A stretch of DNA of 64,000 bases from contig JAMXDE010000021.1 of assembly GCA_026770025.1 (NCBI GenBank), positions 124,001 through 188,000 of the forward strand, given 5' to 3'. The translations under genes and the position numbers were made by a program. This stretch comes from Craspedostauros australis. Lineage: Eukaryota > Bacillariophyta > Bacillariophyceae > Mastogloiales > Achnanthaceae. This document shows positions 32,111 through 42,305 of the stretch, in pieces. Each line of letters starts with the position of its first letter. The stretch's first letter is position 1. The notes under the pieces were generated by a model. That model was not told where the DNA came from. It was given only the letters and a program-made list of their open reading frames with translations, and did no database searches.

Positions 32111-34087
32111 TCTGACTCCGGACCGCACCTGCATCCTGACAGGCGCACGTTGTGGCTCACGTAGGATCGCACCGTAAAGAATCCGCGCAGTCGGTCGTCA
32201 TGTGGAACGATTGCCTTGAATCCTGGCATACTGCACGATACCTACTGATATGCGACATTATCAATCGCGGGGAACATCATCCGCATCCCCGAGCCGATCC
32301 AGCATCCCTTGCGTTTAATTTCGGCTTCTCAGCATCCACAGTAGCTGATGGCTCCCATCATCTGGCACAGTTTGTTGACAACCATGATCGCACTCACAAT
32401 CATGATTGCGATGATGCTGTGGAGATGCGCAACTGTCGTGCTGGGTACGATCTAGATCAGACCGATCCATTGGCAAGCGGATACACGAGCGGACGAGTCG
32501 CCGGAGACGACACCGATGCCACAACTGAGCGACAGCATTCCAACTATCAATGAGGTTCTTCGAGCTGTTGATGGTGACCGAATCGACAATGACGCTCCGA
32601 TAGAGGATTTGCAGAGATGATCACAGAACAGACGCTGCAGCTGGAGGTGCGACGCCTAGGTCGTACATGCGTTTCATTCCGCGCTGGTGCGCTTTCGCTG
32701 GTGTCGTTGGGATCTTGGTTGTGCATGGTGTATGATCTGCTCCATCCTGGAGGTGACATGGAATGGAGCTACACAAGAAAGGAGCCATAGTGTGGTCGTT
32801 GGCGGCGACTTTCATGCAAGGTCGTCTCTCGCTTCCATCGTGCTTCGTCCATGCTTTTGTCATGACCTCTGAACGTTCTTCCGCGGCGTGGTGGCACTAC
32901 AGATGCATTCATGTACACTCTCTATCCTCCATCCTTCATTCCCAGATTGCTCGTTTGGGGCCATTTCAATCTTGATCCACACGATGCTCGCATTGCTGCG
33001 GAAGGATCCCTGCTCGACGCAAGTGGTACTCTGTTGTCATCATGTCGATGTTGATGCTGATGTCGATGTTGGCTGTGTCCACACATGATGCATGACACCA
33101 ATTCAAAGATCGCATGAAGAGAAGGAGGATCGCTGATGGTGTCTCCAATCTCTTCACAAACACATTGGTCTTGTCGATGTCGGCGAGCGTCAGAGAAGAA
33201 AGCCACCAAAGCGGTCACCAACAGTCACAAAGAATCTCAAGGGGTTATCGAATGTCTCTCTGTCTTCGCCCAACGGAGATTCTTCGCCGGGGTGACGAAC
33301 ATTTGTTCACAACATGTAACGCAACTTGTGCAGAGTTGTGTTGTGTTCCTCACGCAAATGCTTGTGAGAGTGAAGTGAAGAGTCACAAACTCCGACACCG
33401 ACACGAAACAGCTCCTACTTTGAAGAGCAGGAACCCTCCGCCGGCAGCTCCAGAGTCAGGGTAGCACGTTCGCAATTGTTGAGTGGTGCAGCTGCACAGT
33501 AGACTGTATAAGCGTTGGAGTGTTCATGCCAAAGCTGCGCTCACAGGGGCACAGGCCTAATTCACCCATCATTGTAAGTCGCAAGAAGCGATACTCTACT
33601 CCAAGATACATATTTCAAGACCACTATAAACCGTCCTCCCGCTGTGTGCGCCCGACCAAAATTCGAAGAAGGTGTTTCGTTCTGCAAAGCACATTCAGCT
33701 CTCGTTCCCTACAAGGCTTCGACAACCTGATTGTGTTTGCATCACAGAGGCGACGATCACGGAAGACCCTTCCACCCGAACAGTTGGCGAGTCTTTTTCT
33801 CCCTCCTTTTTTGCTGGGAAGGTGCAAACCCAGATACCGATTCATCGCTTGCGTTCTTGCGTTGAAGGGATCAAGATCCTTGATGTATTTTCCGTTGCTC
33901 TACTCCAGGGCTGTTGTTTTGCGGAATGGGTTGTGGTGGTTGCGTGTTGCGTGCGAAAATACATAAAGTGTGTACCCTTTTGGAAATCAGACCGCGACAG
34001 GGTGCCCTCGTGGCACACACGAGAATTGCGGATCAAGAAGAACGACAGATGATGACCTGTGGAGATGAGCAAGAGCGGCGTGCTCCA
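32111..34087. other. intergenic region without recognisable gene
   Basis: About 2 kb. Several frames of 60-150 codons exist on both strands (for example 33520-33966, +) but none shows a domain, signal peptide or splice partner. 'Gatgttgatgctgatgtcgatg' triplets occur at 33043-33070. Part of 32111-32560 may be further transporter debris. Confidence 0.3.
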
Positions 34088-34454
34088 TGTCTGCTTGTCC
34101 TAGTCGTATCATACACTCTGCTCGTACGTATTATTGGTCAGGCCCAATGGATGGTGTATGTCAGGGAGGGTCATCCTGCACCATAAATGCTGGGCATCGG
34201 CATCGATTCACGGAGTCTTTCTGTCCAACGGTGATGTCACCAGTCGCGAAGGTTCGAGGTTGTGAAGGTTCCCTGTCTGCTTGTCCTAGCATACTGGCAT
34301 GCGCTTTGCTCGGACGTATTATTGGTCAGGCCCAATGGATGATGTATGTCAGGGAGGGTCATCCTGCACCATAAATGCTGGGCATCGGCATCGATCCACA
34401 GAGTCTTTCTGTCCAACGGTGATGTCACCAGTTGTGAAGGTTCGAGGTTGTGGC
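34088..34454. repeat. tandem duplication of ~186 bp upstream of a secreted-protein gene
   Basis: Two head-to-tail copies, 34088-34273 and 34274-about 34454, each starting TGTCTGCTTGTCC and containing TATTATTGGTCAGGCCCAAT and CCATAAATGCTGGGCATCGG. Copies differ at roughly 25 positions. The second ends about 200 bp before the ATG at 34658, so it lies in the likely promoter. Confidence 0.8.
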
Positions 34455-34657
34455 GGAGCTTTGGCCTCCTTGGTGTCATGCCATCCTCGTACCAGGTTGC
34501 CTCATGCACAACATCGAAGACGCAAACAAAATGGCCCAAACAACCAACAAATCAAACTCTTCATCTCATAAATTCATCCAAGTTGTCAACCAATAACACC
34601 AAACAAACAACTATCAACCCTGAACGATCAATCACCAACCACCAAGTACCGACAACC

Positions 34658-37564
34658 ATGATCCACGCCAAGGCAGCCTTCGTCGCCTTTCTCGCTCTTG
34701 CCGACATGGCAACGGTCGACGCCGTGCTCCGCGGCAACAGGACTCCCGTGGATCCAACCAAGGAACTCCACATGATGATGATGACGACCCGCATCCTCAA
34801 GAACGCCGGCGGTGACACGAACACCAACAAGGGCAACAAAAACAACCAAGTGCCACCCACTGAAAACCCGGCTGTTGCAGAAACAACCGCGCCAACCGCA
34901 TTGCCTACTGGGCCGCCAACAGGCTTGATTTCGGAGATGCCCTCGATGGCACCTGTCGCTCAGCCAACCGCGTTGCCGACCTCTCAACCGACGCTCCTGC
35001 CAACTGCCAAACCATCAGCTGCCCCAGTGGTCTTTGATTCTACCGTCAAGGTCATTTGCAAGCCGGATGGCAATACCGCCCTCACACAGCAAGAGGTAAG
35101 CGCCAAGACCATCATCTGTAACTCTGCCAAGCCATCCTGCCGCGAAGCCATCAGCGCCGTCAAGGAATCCGAGCAACTGCAGAACTTCTTCGCGTGCGCC
35201 GGAGACCTCGGTGAAGGAGCTGCACGCAAGCTCTTCAACAAGTACGCATCCAGCGACGTGCTTGCTGGCCAATTGGCCGTGGTCGCTGCCACCAACGCAA
35301 TCCTCGTCACCGAACGACCAGACGCAATGAAGGCAGCATGCGCGGCCATCGCTGCGATGCAATCGCCTCCTGTCGCAGACCCATGCTGCCAAGGATCCTC
35401 TGGATGCACCTCAGTCACCGGTTCCGCCTCCATCTCTCCTCCATTCATGACCGTCGCCATCACATCATGCACTGGCGGCAGCGCATGCAAGGATATGGGC
35501 CCCAACCCGCTCATTCTCGATTCCTCCTGCACTGGAGACAGCGCATGCGAGTTGATGAACGAAAATGAAATCAATCCGTCCATCACAGGAGTCACCTTCA
35601 TCGGTGAGATGGCATGCACCACTCCTCACTCTTGCGAGGGAGTGGGACGCCGCTCCCATGGTGATGTGACTATCCATTCTGGTGCATGCGTTGGGTCAGA
35701 GGCATGCAACTCCACTGGCCGCCGTGTGGAGCAATCAGCACCATCATATCGCTTCCGCAGCCACATCGACATTGGCCCGAATGCGTGCGTAGGCGCCAAC
35801 GCCTGCAAGGATGCCCATTCCACTGTCAACCATGGTGCTGGTGGCAAGGCTGCAGGCAGCCTGACCATTGGTGCTGGTGGTTGCGCTGCTGATGGCTCAT
35901 GCGAGAAGATGGGCTTCAGTGACAGGATGAGGACGGATATCATTGTCCCTCCTGATGGATGCGGCAGTTTCGAAGGCTGCAGAGGATGCATGACGAAGAC
36001 GGAGTGCAGCCCTAATGAATTCTACTTCATCAGCAACGTGGACGGGGCCTGCCCAAAGGGAGGCAGCAGCTCTGGGGGCAATCCTACTGGTGACAAAGTG
36101 GAGGAGTACTGTATTGGCAAGGACACCTTGCCCACAGACTGTCCGACATTCTCTCCAACTCCTTTCCCAACACCTCTCACGTCCAGTCCAACCAGCGCCC
36201 CATCCAACTCGCCGTCTCGGACGCCCTCATATCTTCCGTCACACAGTCCATCGCAAGTTCCGTCTGAGATGCCGTCAGATATCCCGAGCTCACTCCCGTC
36301 AAGCAGTCCATCGCAAGTCCCGTCTGAGGTGCCGTCTGCACAGCCCTCCGACCTTCCGACTGAAGAGCCGACCGAACAGCCCACCAACCTTCCGTCCGTA
36401 CAGCCTTCCGTACAGCCGTCCGAGGAGCCATCCGCACTCCCATCCACCCAACCATCTGACATGCCATCAACAAGCTCACAGCCTTCGCAACTGCCTACAA
36501 GAACAAGTAGTCCGACGCTTCCCCCCCCGGCATCCTTCACCGTAGGATGTCTCGAAAAACCGGGTGACCACACAACAATGTTCAATTCCGTCACTGGCGA
36601 TGTATTGTGCGATGATGCAACAGGCACATGCGCGGACTTCGTCTCCATGGTTGATGCTCTGGCTGAAGGGAAGCGCAAGATGATCAAGAGCATCTTTGGA
36701 TGCAATGATGCAGACCCTCCACAGCCCGTGATGGTGGAGGTGGCGCAGGCACGCTTTAACAAGATCAAGAACGACGAAAATGTGATCACCGCATTGTTGG
36801 CCATCGTGGACGAGGGCAAGAAGCTCTTCACTGGCAGCGGGCCTGTGGTGACGAAGGCATGCGGTGTGGAATGCTGCACCGGTGATAATGCTTGCATCAC
36901 CGACCCTTCTAATAGTGGTGTCACGACGGTGAGCTCAAGGTCGTGTACCGGAAAAGACGCTTGCTTTTGGGTACATCCCAACGCAATCATCCTTGACAGT
37001 TGCAAGGGAGACAATGCCTGTTTTCAACTGCACTATTTCTTAAGTAAGCCAGCTGCTGGTATCGAAGTCGGATTCAGTGTGATCGGACCAAGAGCTTGTG
37101 TTGCAGAGCAGAGTTGCAGTGGGATTGGAAGTAACACATTTGGAAATATGCGAGTGGAAGAAGGATCATGTGATGAAGCATTTTCATGCTTTGGCCTTGC
37201 GGTGCGCAAAAGGCAACAGTTGTCTCCACCCCAGACGCCGATCGTGGCAAGTGTCTTCATCGGAAAGAATGCGTGCCAAAAGGGGAGTGCTTGCCTCAGA
37301 TTGCATCGCTCAACGAACAAATATGAAGGAAGCGTGATCATCGAAGATGATGCCTGCTCGGGCGAGAGCACGTGTTCCCAACTTGGCGAAAGTATCAGTG
37401 CAGCCAATGACATCATCATCAGAACAGGAGTCTGCACGACAGCCGCCTCCTGCACCAAGTGCGCCCAAGGATCACTGTGTACGTCAGCGACAGAAACGTA
37501 CGTAATTGACGATGCAGCCACAGACTGCCCTGGACCATCCCCATCAGCCTGTCAAGAACTCTAA
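34658..37564 (+). CDS. secreted cysteine-rich protein with PT-rich linkers, two modules
   Basis: 968 residues from the ATG at 34658 (the frame is open further upstream, but this start places a signal peptide, HAKAAFVAFLALADMATVDA, at the N terminus). Layout: signal peptide; Pro/Thr/Ala linker (about 66-124); module 1 (about 126-490) with a helical part and then repeats of ACxGxxAC type (SCTGGSACKDMG, ACVGSEACNSTG, ACVGANACKDAH); a long PS/PT linker of PSxxPS units (about 494-624); and module 2 (about 627-960), which repeats the same plan (GCLEKPGD.., CTGDNACITD, SCTGKDACFW, SCKGDNACFQ). Secretion to the cell wall or surface is inferred from the signal peptide and linkers, which are common in diatom secreted proteins. 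No enzyme domain is seen. Confidence 0.87.
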   Translation: MIHAKAAFVAFLALADMATVDAVLRGNRTPVDPTKELHMMMMTTRILKNAGGDTNTNKGNKNNQVPPTENPAVAETTAPTALPTGPPTGLISEMPSMAPVAQPTALPTSQPTLLPTAKPSAAPVVFDSTVKVICKPDGNTALTQQEVSAKTIICNSAKPSCREAISAVKESEQLQNFFACAGDLGEGAARKLFNKYASSDVLAGQLAVVAATNAILVTERPDAMKAACAAIAAMQSPPVADPCCQGSSGCTSVTGSASISPPFMTVAITSCTGGSACKDMGPNPLILDSSCTGDSACELMNENEINPSITGVTFIGEMACTTPHSCEGVGRRSHGDVTIHSGACVGSEACNSTGRRVEQSAPSYRFRSHIDIGPNACVGANACKDAHSTVNHGAGGKAAGSLTIGAGGCAADGSCEKMGFSDRMRTDIIVPPDGCGSFEGCRGCMTKTECSPNEFYFISNVDGACPKGGSSSGGNPTGDKVEEYCIGKDTLPTDCPTFSPTPFPTPLTSSPTSAPSNSPSRTPSYLPSHSPSQVPSEMPSDIPSSLPSSSPSQVPSEVPSAQPSDLPTEEPTEQPTNLPSVQPSVQPSEEPSALPSTQPSDMPSTSSQPSQLPTRTSSPTLPPPASFTVGCLEKPGDHTTMFNSVTGDVLCDDATGTCADFVSMVDALAEGKRKMIKSIFGCNDADPPQPVMVEVAQARFNKIKNDENVITALLAIVDEGKKLFTGSGPVVTKACGVECCTGDNACITDPSNSGVTTVSSRSCTGKDACFWVHPNAIILDSCKGDNACFQLHYFLSKPAAGIEVGFSVIGPRACVAEQSCSGIGSNTFGNMRVEEGSCDEAFSCFGLAVRKRQQLSPPQTPIVASVFIGKNACQKGSACLRLHRSTNKYEGSVIIEDDACSGESTCSQLGESISAANDIIIRTGVCTTAASCTKCAQGSLCTSATETYVIDDAATDCPGPSPSACQEL

Positions 37565-38051
37565 TCATCACATACACAGTCACACATACCAGCATGCTCT
37601 CGCTCGTACTCTCCCCGCATTTTCCTATGTTGTGCTGGCAAAGCAGAGCACTCTATGACGATGATGTCAACTTTGGCTCGGCTTGTGTCTTCTGCACTGT
37701 CTCAGTCACTAATCGAGTGAAGGATACTGTGTTGGTGCCAAATGTCTCTTTGTCGTTGTTGCTGCTGTCGCTGGTGTTTTTTTCGTGTGGAATTGCACGA
37801 GATCGTCATCCCCAATCGTCACCACCGCCAACACACAAACTGCAGCAAAACCCAGAAACAACTGACCTGGCAAGCACAGGAACATAAATAAAGATCACAA
37901 CACTAGTGACAGTGGTGCCAGAAACGGCGGGAATGGCGGCAACAGATACTCTACAGTGGCACACACAACATGTACAAAGGATGTGAGAGACTGCGTCGTC
38001 CGTCATGGTCCGTTCCTTGGGAATACATCCTCATGATGGCGACTAGAGAAG
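37565..38051. other. 3' flank of secreted-protein gene
   Basis: About 490 bp. No gene seen; short frames only. Confidence 0.3.
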
Positions 38052-38816
38052 ATGGGCAAGATCCATTTTCATGAGGCTGCTGGCATTCATGAGAAGAATG
38101 GCATGTATATGCTGATGGTGATGGCGGCTATGGCCATGATGGCGCTTTGGACAATGAATCGTTCCCTGCAGTTCTCTGCATTTCATACCATCAACGACCA
38201 GGCAGATTTGATGTTGACCCATCTGTCTCATCCTAGATGATCACCACCCAATACCAACATGCAGCTGCCCATGCAACATTTGCACCATCTCTTTACACAG
38301 CTGTCCCAACAAATCCAAGTGTACTTGCAATGGCATGTTGAGATGTGTTCCAAGTTCCCAGACGACACCATCCATGCCATTCCTCATGCACCACCCTTGC
38401 TGATTCGTCACTGTCGCAATTTCTGCGGTGGTTTGCATGATCGTCTGGGACAGCTGGAATGGGACATCAATCTTGCATATCGCACTGGGGCGTGGATGGT
38501 GTGGTGGGAAAACCATGCATCAGAGAAGTACTTGCTGCCAGTGACAAGTGAGATGAGTGCTGCAGATGAATCTGCCCTGCCGTTGCTCAATTGGACAGTG
38601 CTGACATCGCTGCGCACCACAGCGATGTTGCACAAAGATCTGTTGATGCCGCTGTCCCATTTGATCCTTCAGAAGGAAGTCAATGTAGAAGCACCCAACT
38701 GGTCAGTCAGGATTGACCAGGTGATCCAATGCACTGCAACTACTTGGCACGATCGTAAGGTGCTGGTGTGCAAACTGATGGCAAATGAAATGAACCACAT
38801 CCTGTGTTTGACTTGA
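38052..38816 (+). CDS. hypothetical ORF with one in-frame TGA
   Basis: Two open stretches in the same frame, 38052-38240 and 38259-38816, are separated only by a TGA codon at 38238. Both have similar composition, rich in His, Met, Leu and Trp (HLHHLFTQLSQQIQVYLQWH; AYRTGAWMVWWENHASEKYL). The first has a Met/Ala hydrophobic helix (MYMLMVMAAMAMMALW). I do not recognise the family. No good splice sites flank the TGA, so this is either a decayed gene, two ORFs, or a remnant of a mobile element next to the copia insertion. Confidence 0.35.
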
Positions 38817-38819
38817 GAA

Positions 38820-39640
38820 ATTGGTAGTAACGTAGGAAGAACATATCCTTCAGCAATTGATCAGATCGAGAAGGAGGCGTTCACTGTAAACTCTGTTGGA
38901 ACTTGAATGCCATTGCAAACTTAAGAGTTGTGAGCTTACACTCTGACCTTTGTTCATGTCCATGCTGTTGCTCCTACATTCCTATGCTCTGCATGCATTG
39001 GTTAGAATCTTTGCATTCTTAGGTTCAACCAACTCAGGCTAGTAGCTATCTCACAGTACTGTCATTCTTTCATGGTACCTTGTCTACGGCACCCAGTATT
39101 TTGCACATTCTCATTTTCGTTTCTCGTTGAGCCATCGGCTCATGATCTGATCATTTCATGGTTCGTGTTGGTTCAGGATACGATTCAAACGCACAACCAA
39201 GCTGGAACACAAGAGAGAGAAAGAGCTGTGTGGAATGAAGCATAATGCTACTATTGATGATGCCGGATGATGTTGCATCATGCAAGATGATCCAAACCTT
39301 CAAGGAACATGACAGACGACAGAGGATGAGGGAGTTGTTGTGATTTTGGGTGTGAAGTTGGTGATGACACCATTTGATGATTGGCATCTTACGCCTAGTC
39401 CCCAGTCACAGATACTGGACGACTCGGTGGATTCTGACAATTTCGCCGAAACCGCTCCAACCCACTTGTGTCTCAACTAAGGAGGTATGACTGGAAGAGA
39501 ATGAGACAGGTCACGGACGAACAAGTACTGATCTAGCCTCCTCTTGACATGCCCTGAAACCAGATTGAATTACACATCTGGATTCTGACACCAAGACGGA
39601 TCCTGACGTGTTGCAGTGGCGAGGATTGCAAGCAGAGAGA
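38820..39640. other. left flank of the copia insertion
   Basis: About 820 bp with no recognisable gene. It ends in GCAGAGAGA directly before the left LTR. It may be the left end of the YR element found right of the copia element, but I see no terminal repeat that proves this. Confidence 0.3.
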
Positions 39641-40345
39641 TGTTGGAAATCCGGGGTAACCCAGCCTTATTAGTTATATCTGGTTACCTATTCCTATTGT
39701 TGCATTCTCAGAACTGTGAGCATAACATCTTCATCTCTTTCAATTCCATTTGCCATAGCATGTATAATCCACAGTAACATCGTGAGATACTGCTGTGTTC
39801 ATCATGTCATGCAGCATGTACTTCATGTACATCTCATCATGCATCTCTTCATGCACTTCATATATTTCAGTAGTTTCATTTCGCTCAACATTCATGCGGC
39901 ACATTTCCGCAGTCATGCATCCATCTCGTCACAGGTTTCGTCCTTGATCTCTTGACACCTTTTCTTACGATTGGTGTCAAGCTTGATGTCCTTTCTGAAT
40001 TGTTCTAGTCCGCGAGTGGCACGTGTTTCGGTTCTCCTGATGGGGTGATCACAGACCTGCTGGTCATCGATGTTTCTCCTGTGACGTCGTTGTTTGGATC
40101 GTCGCGATGTCATGCTTGATGTTGGGACATCCTGTTTTTCGATGTCGTGGCTTTTCTTGATTCAGAGAGGACAGGCTTGTTTTCTTGTCAAGACTGAGAT
40201 CAGTCACGTTCGTCTTGAGTCACGGGTGTGATGAATAGGACTCAAAGGTGTGATCAACAAGAGTTGACTTCAGTCGTGATTGATAATTTTGGGAGGTGCG
40301 GCAATCATGGGTATCTTGACAAAGTCGTACCCTCGATTCCTAACA
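39641..40345 (-). repeat. copia LTR (3' LTR in element orientation)
   Basis: A 705-bp direct repeat, identical by eye with 46578-47282. It begins TGTTGGAAAT and ends GATTCCTAACA on the plus strand. Confidence 0.9.
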
Positions 40346-40356
40346 CCCTTCCATTG
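40346..40356 (-). other. polypurine tract of the copia element
   Basis: Minus strand AATGGAAGGG directly abuts the 3' LTR, the expected place for the plus-strand primer. Confidence 0.6.
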
Positions 40357-40959
40357 TCGCATCGACAACATATCATTCTGACTTCATACTCCCTTGACTC
40401 TCATCACCATTACTTCTCTCTCTCTTTCTTTCTTCACCTTTACTTCCCTCTCTCTCACCATCGTCATCAATCCATTGCTAACCACAATCAGATGGTGTGG
40501 CTCTTGTGTTTTCAACCCGATGTTGTTCATCAGTTGAGTCTGGAAGCGGATCTCATTTCCAGCCTCCTATAGTACAACGTGCTCTGCCTCCGTTGAGCTG
40601 AGTGTCATACTGTGCTGTGCCCTCGATCTCCAGATGATCGGCACTCCTTGTAGTAGGACGATATGTCCTCCCATGCTGATGCGATTGTCCTTGTCACCAC
40701 CGAATTCGTTGTTGGTGTAGATCACAATCTTTCATGCATCGTTCTCCAATGGACTTGGCTTCATCCGTAGTCCATATTCTTTCCTGTCCGACATGCACTT
40801 CATGATCCTCAGCATTTCCTTGTATGCTGCAGCTGTTGGCTCCATCCAACATCTTGGTCAGATCTCGCGTTGCATTGGTGATGTCGGGTTGGAAGTGCTT
40901 CATTTGATATAGCAGCATACCTACTCCACTTCGGTATCTGCTGTATCGGTCTCTGTCCA

Positions 40960-42305
40960 CCTTGGGTGAATCGCTATCCCTCTTGGATGCTTTGCCCTGG
41001 TGTTCCTGGTGTACCGTACCATTGCAGTTGCATCACGTCGTGGTTGGATACGATCTTGCAGCTGATGTAGTCTTCCAGATCATCCTCCACCTTGATACCG
41101 AACCGCTCTGCTTTGATATCTTCCATGAGTTTCTTCAACTCCTGTTCATCCTTGATGCATAGGCAGTCGTCGACATGGGTTCTGATCAATAGCAGTCTCC
41201 CTTCTTTGATTCCGAATCAGAAGGCATGGATCAACCCGACTTGGTCCGAATCCCAATTTGAGTAGGATGTCGACCAGCTTCTTCCATTGTCTTGCCCTTT
41301 GCACGAGTCCGTTGATCGTCTTCTGGATGGTTGCCATGGTTGGCGCGGTATCGGGACCTCCTGACTCGCCATAGGTGTCGTCCTTGCGTTACTGGAGGAC
41401 AGGCTATCCTCCTCGCGGTAGTACAGGTGTCAATCACGTCCGTACCCTTAGTCATAGTCATAATGACATGGCATATAAAGGTGTGACAAATAGTCTCCGA
41501 ACATGTGACGAATAGTATTCAAAGCTGTGACGAATAATGTTGGGAGGTGCGGCAATCACGGGTATTCCGACAAAGTCGTACCCTTGATTCCTAACATGCT
41601 CCATGCCCTTCCGGCAAAGCATGTAGACCTCCTCTTCGAGATCTCCATGTAGAAATGCAGTCTCAAGGTTGATAGTGGTGCTGTCCAATGTTCAGTAGCA
41701 TCTTCATTGTGAGCATTCCGCGGTAGGTTGCGTCATGCATCATGGGTGTGTTGCGTTGAGGAGTCGACTCCTGCGATCTGCGAGTATCCGCATGCAATGA
41801 GTCTGGCGATGAATACGCTGTTCCTCTTCTCCTTGAATACCCCCTTTGTCTTCACGCATCGCCGATCTCTTGGCATCTCACTCTTCTTGATCTTCTGCCA
41901 GACTCCTCGTCTGACCATGTTGTAGAACTCCTTATTGATGGCATCTCGCCATTTCTTTCGCTTCGCTGGATCCGCATGATCCCAGTATTCTCCAAATGTG
42001 GTGGGGTCCAACATCATAGCCGTGTATGCATGCTTCAGACGTCTTAACCCCTCTCTTGTGGTTGCTGAGGTCTTCTCTGTTTCCTCAGCTGACTCACCAC
42101 CTCCACTGCTTGAATCTGTGTCGGAGTGGTGTTCTGGCATGTTGTTGTGCGGTGCCAAGCCGCGTAGCATCCGTGGCATCCTTGCCACTGATCTCATGGG
42201 ATAGTACTCGAGGTCCGTGCCTTCAGAAGCTTGCCTCCGAGTCACTCGTACTTCGTCCCTTCCATTCGTCAGGATCCACATGATCCTATCATTCCTTAGG
42301 CGCAT
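40960..42305 (-). mobile_element. copia reverse-transcriptase relic
   Basis: Minus-strand fragments hold the N-terminal RT region (WRDAINKEFYNMVRRGVW, then ARLIACGYSQIAGVD), the AFLHGDLEEEVYM segment and the VDD-containing active-site segment, in the correct order 5' to 3' along the minus strand. The region is fossil and broken into several frames. A remnant of an LTR end lies within it (about 41460-41604). Confidence 0.75.
41460..41604. repeat. LTR-end remnant inside the copia interior
   Basis: GGGAGGTGCGGCAATCACGG through GATTCCTAACA resembles the right end of the 705-bp LTR (40285-40345) with several differences. It marks an older LTR fragment nested within the element interior. Confidence 0.65.

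Noticed and set aside
33520-33966. 148-codon plus-strand frame
   Set aside because: Basic, low-information sequence with no family trait.
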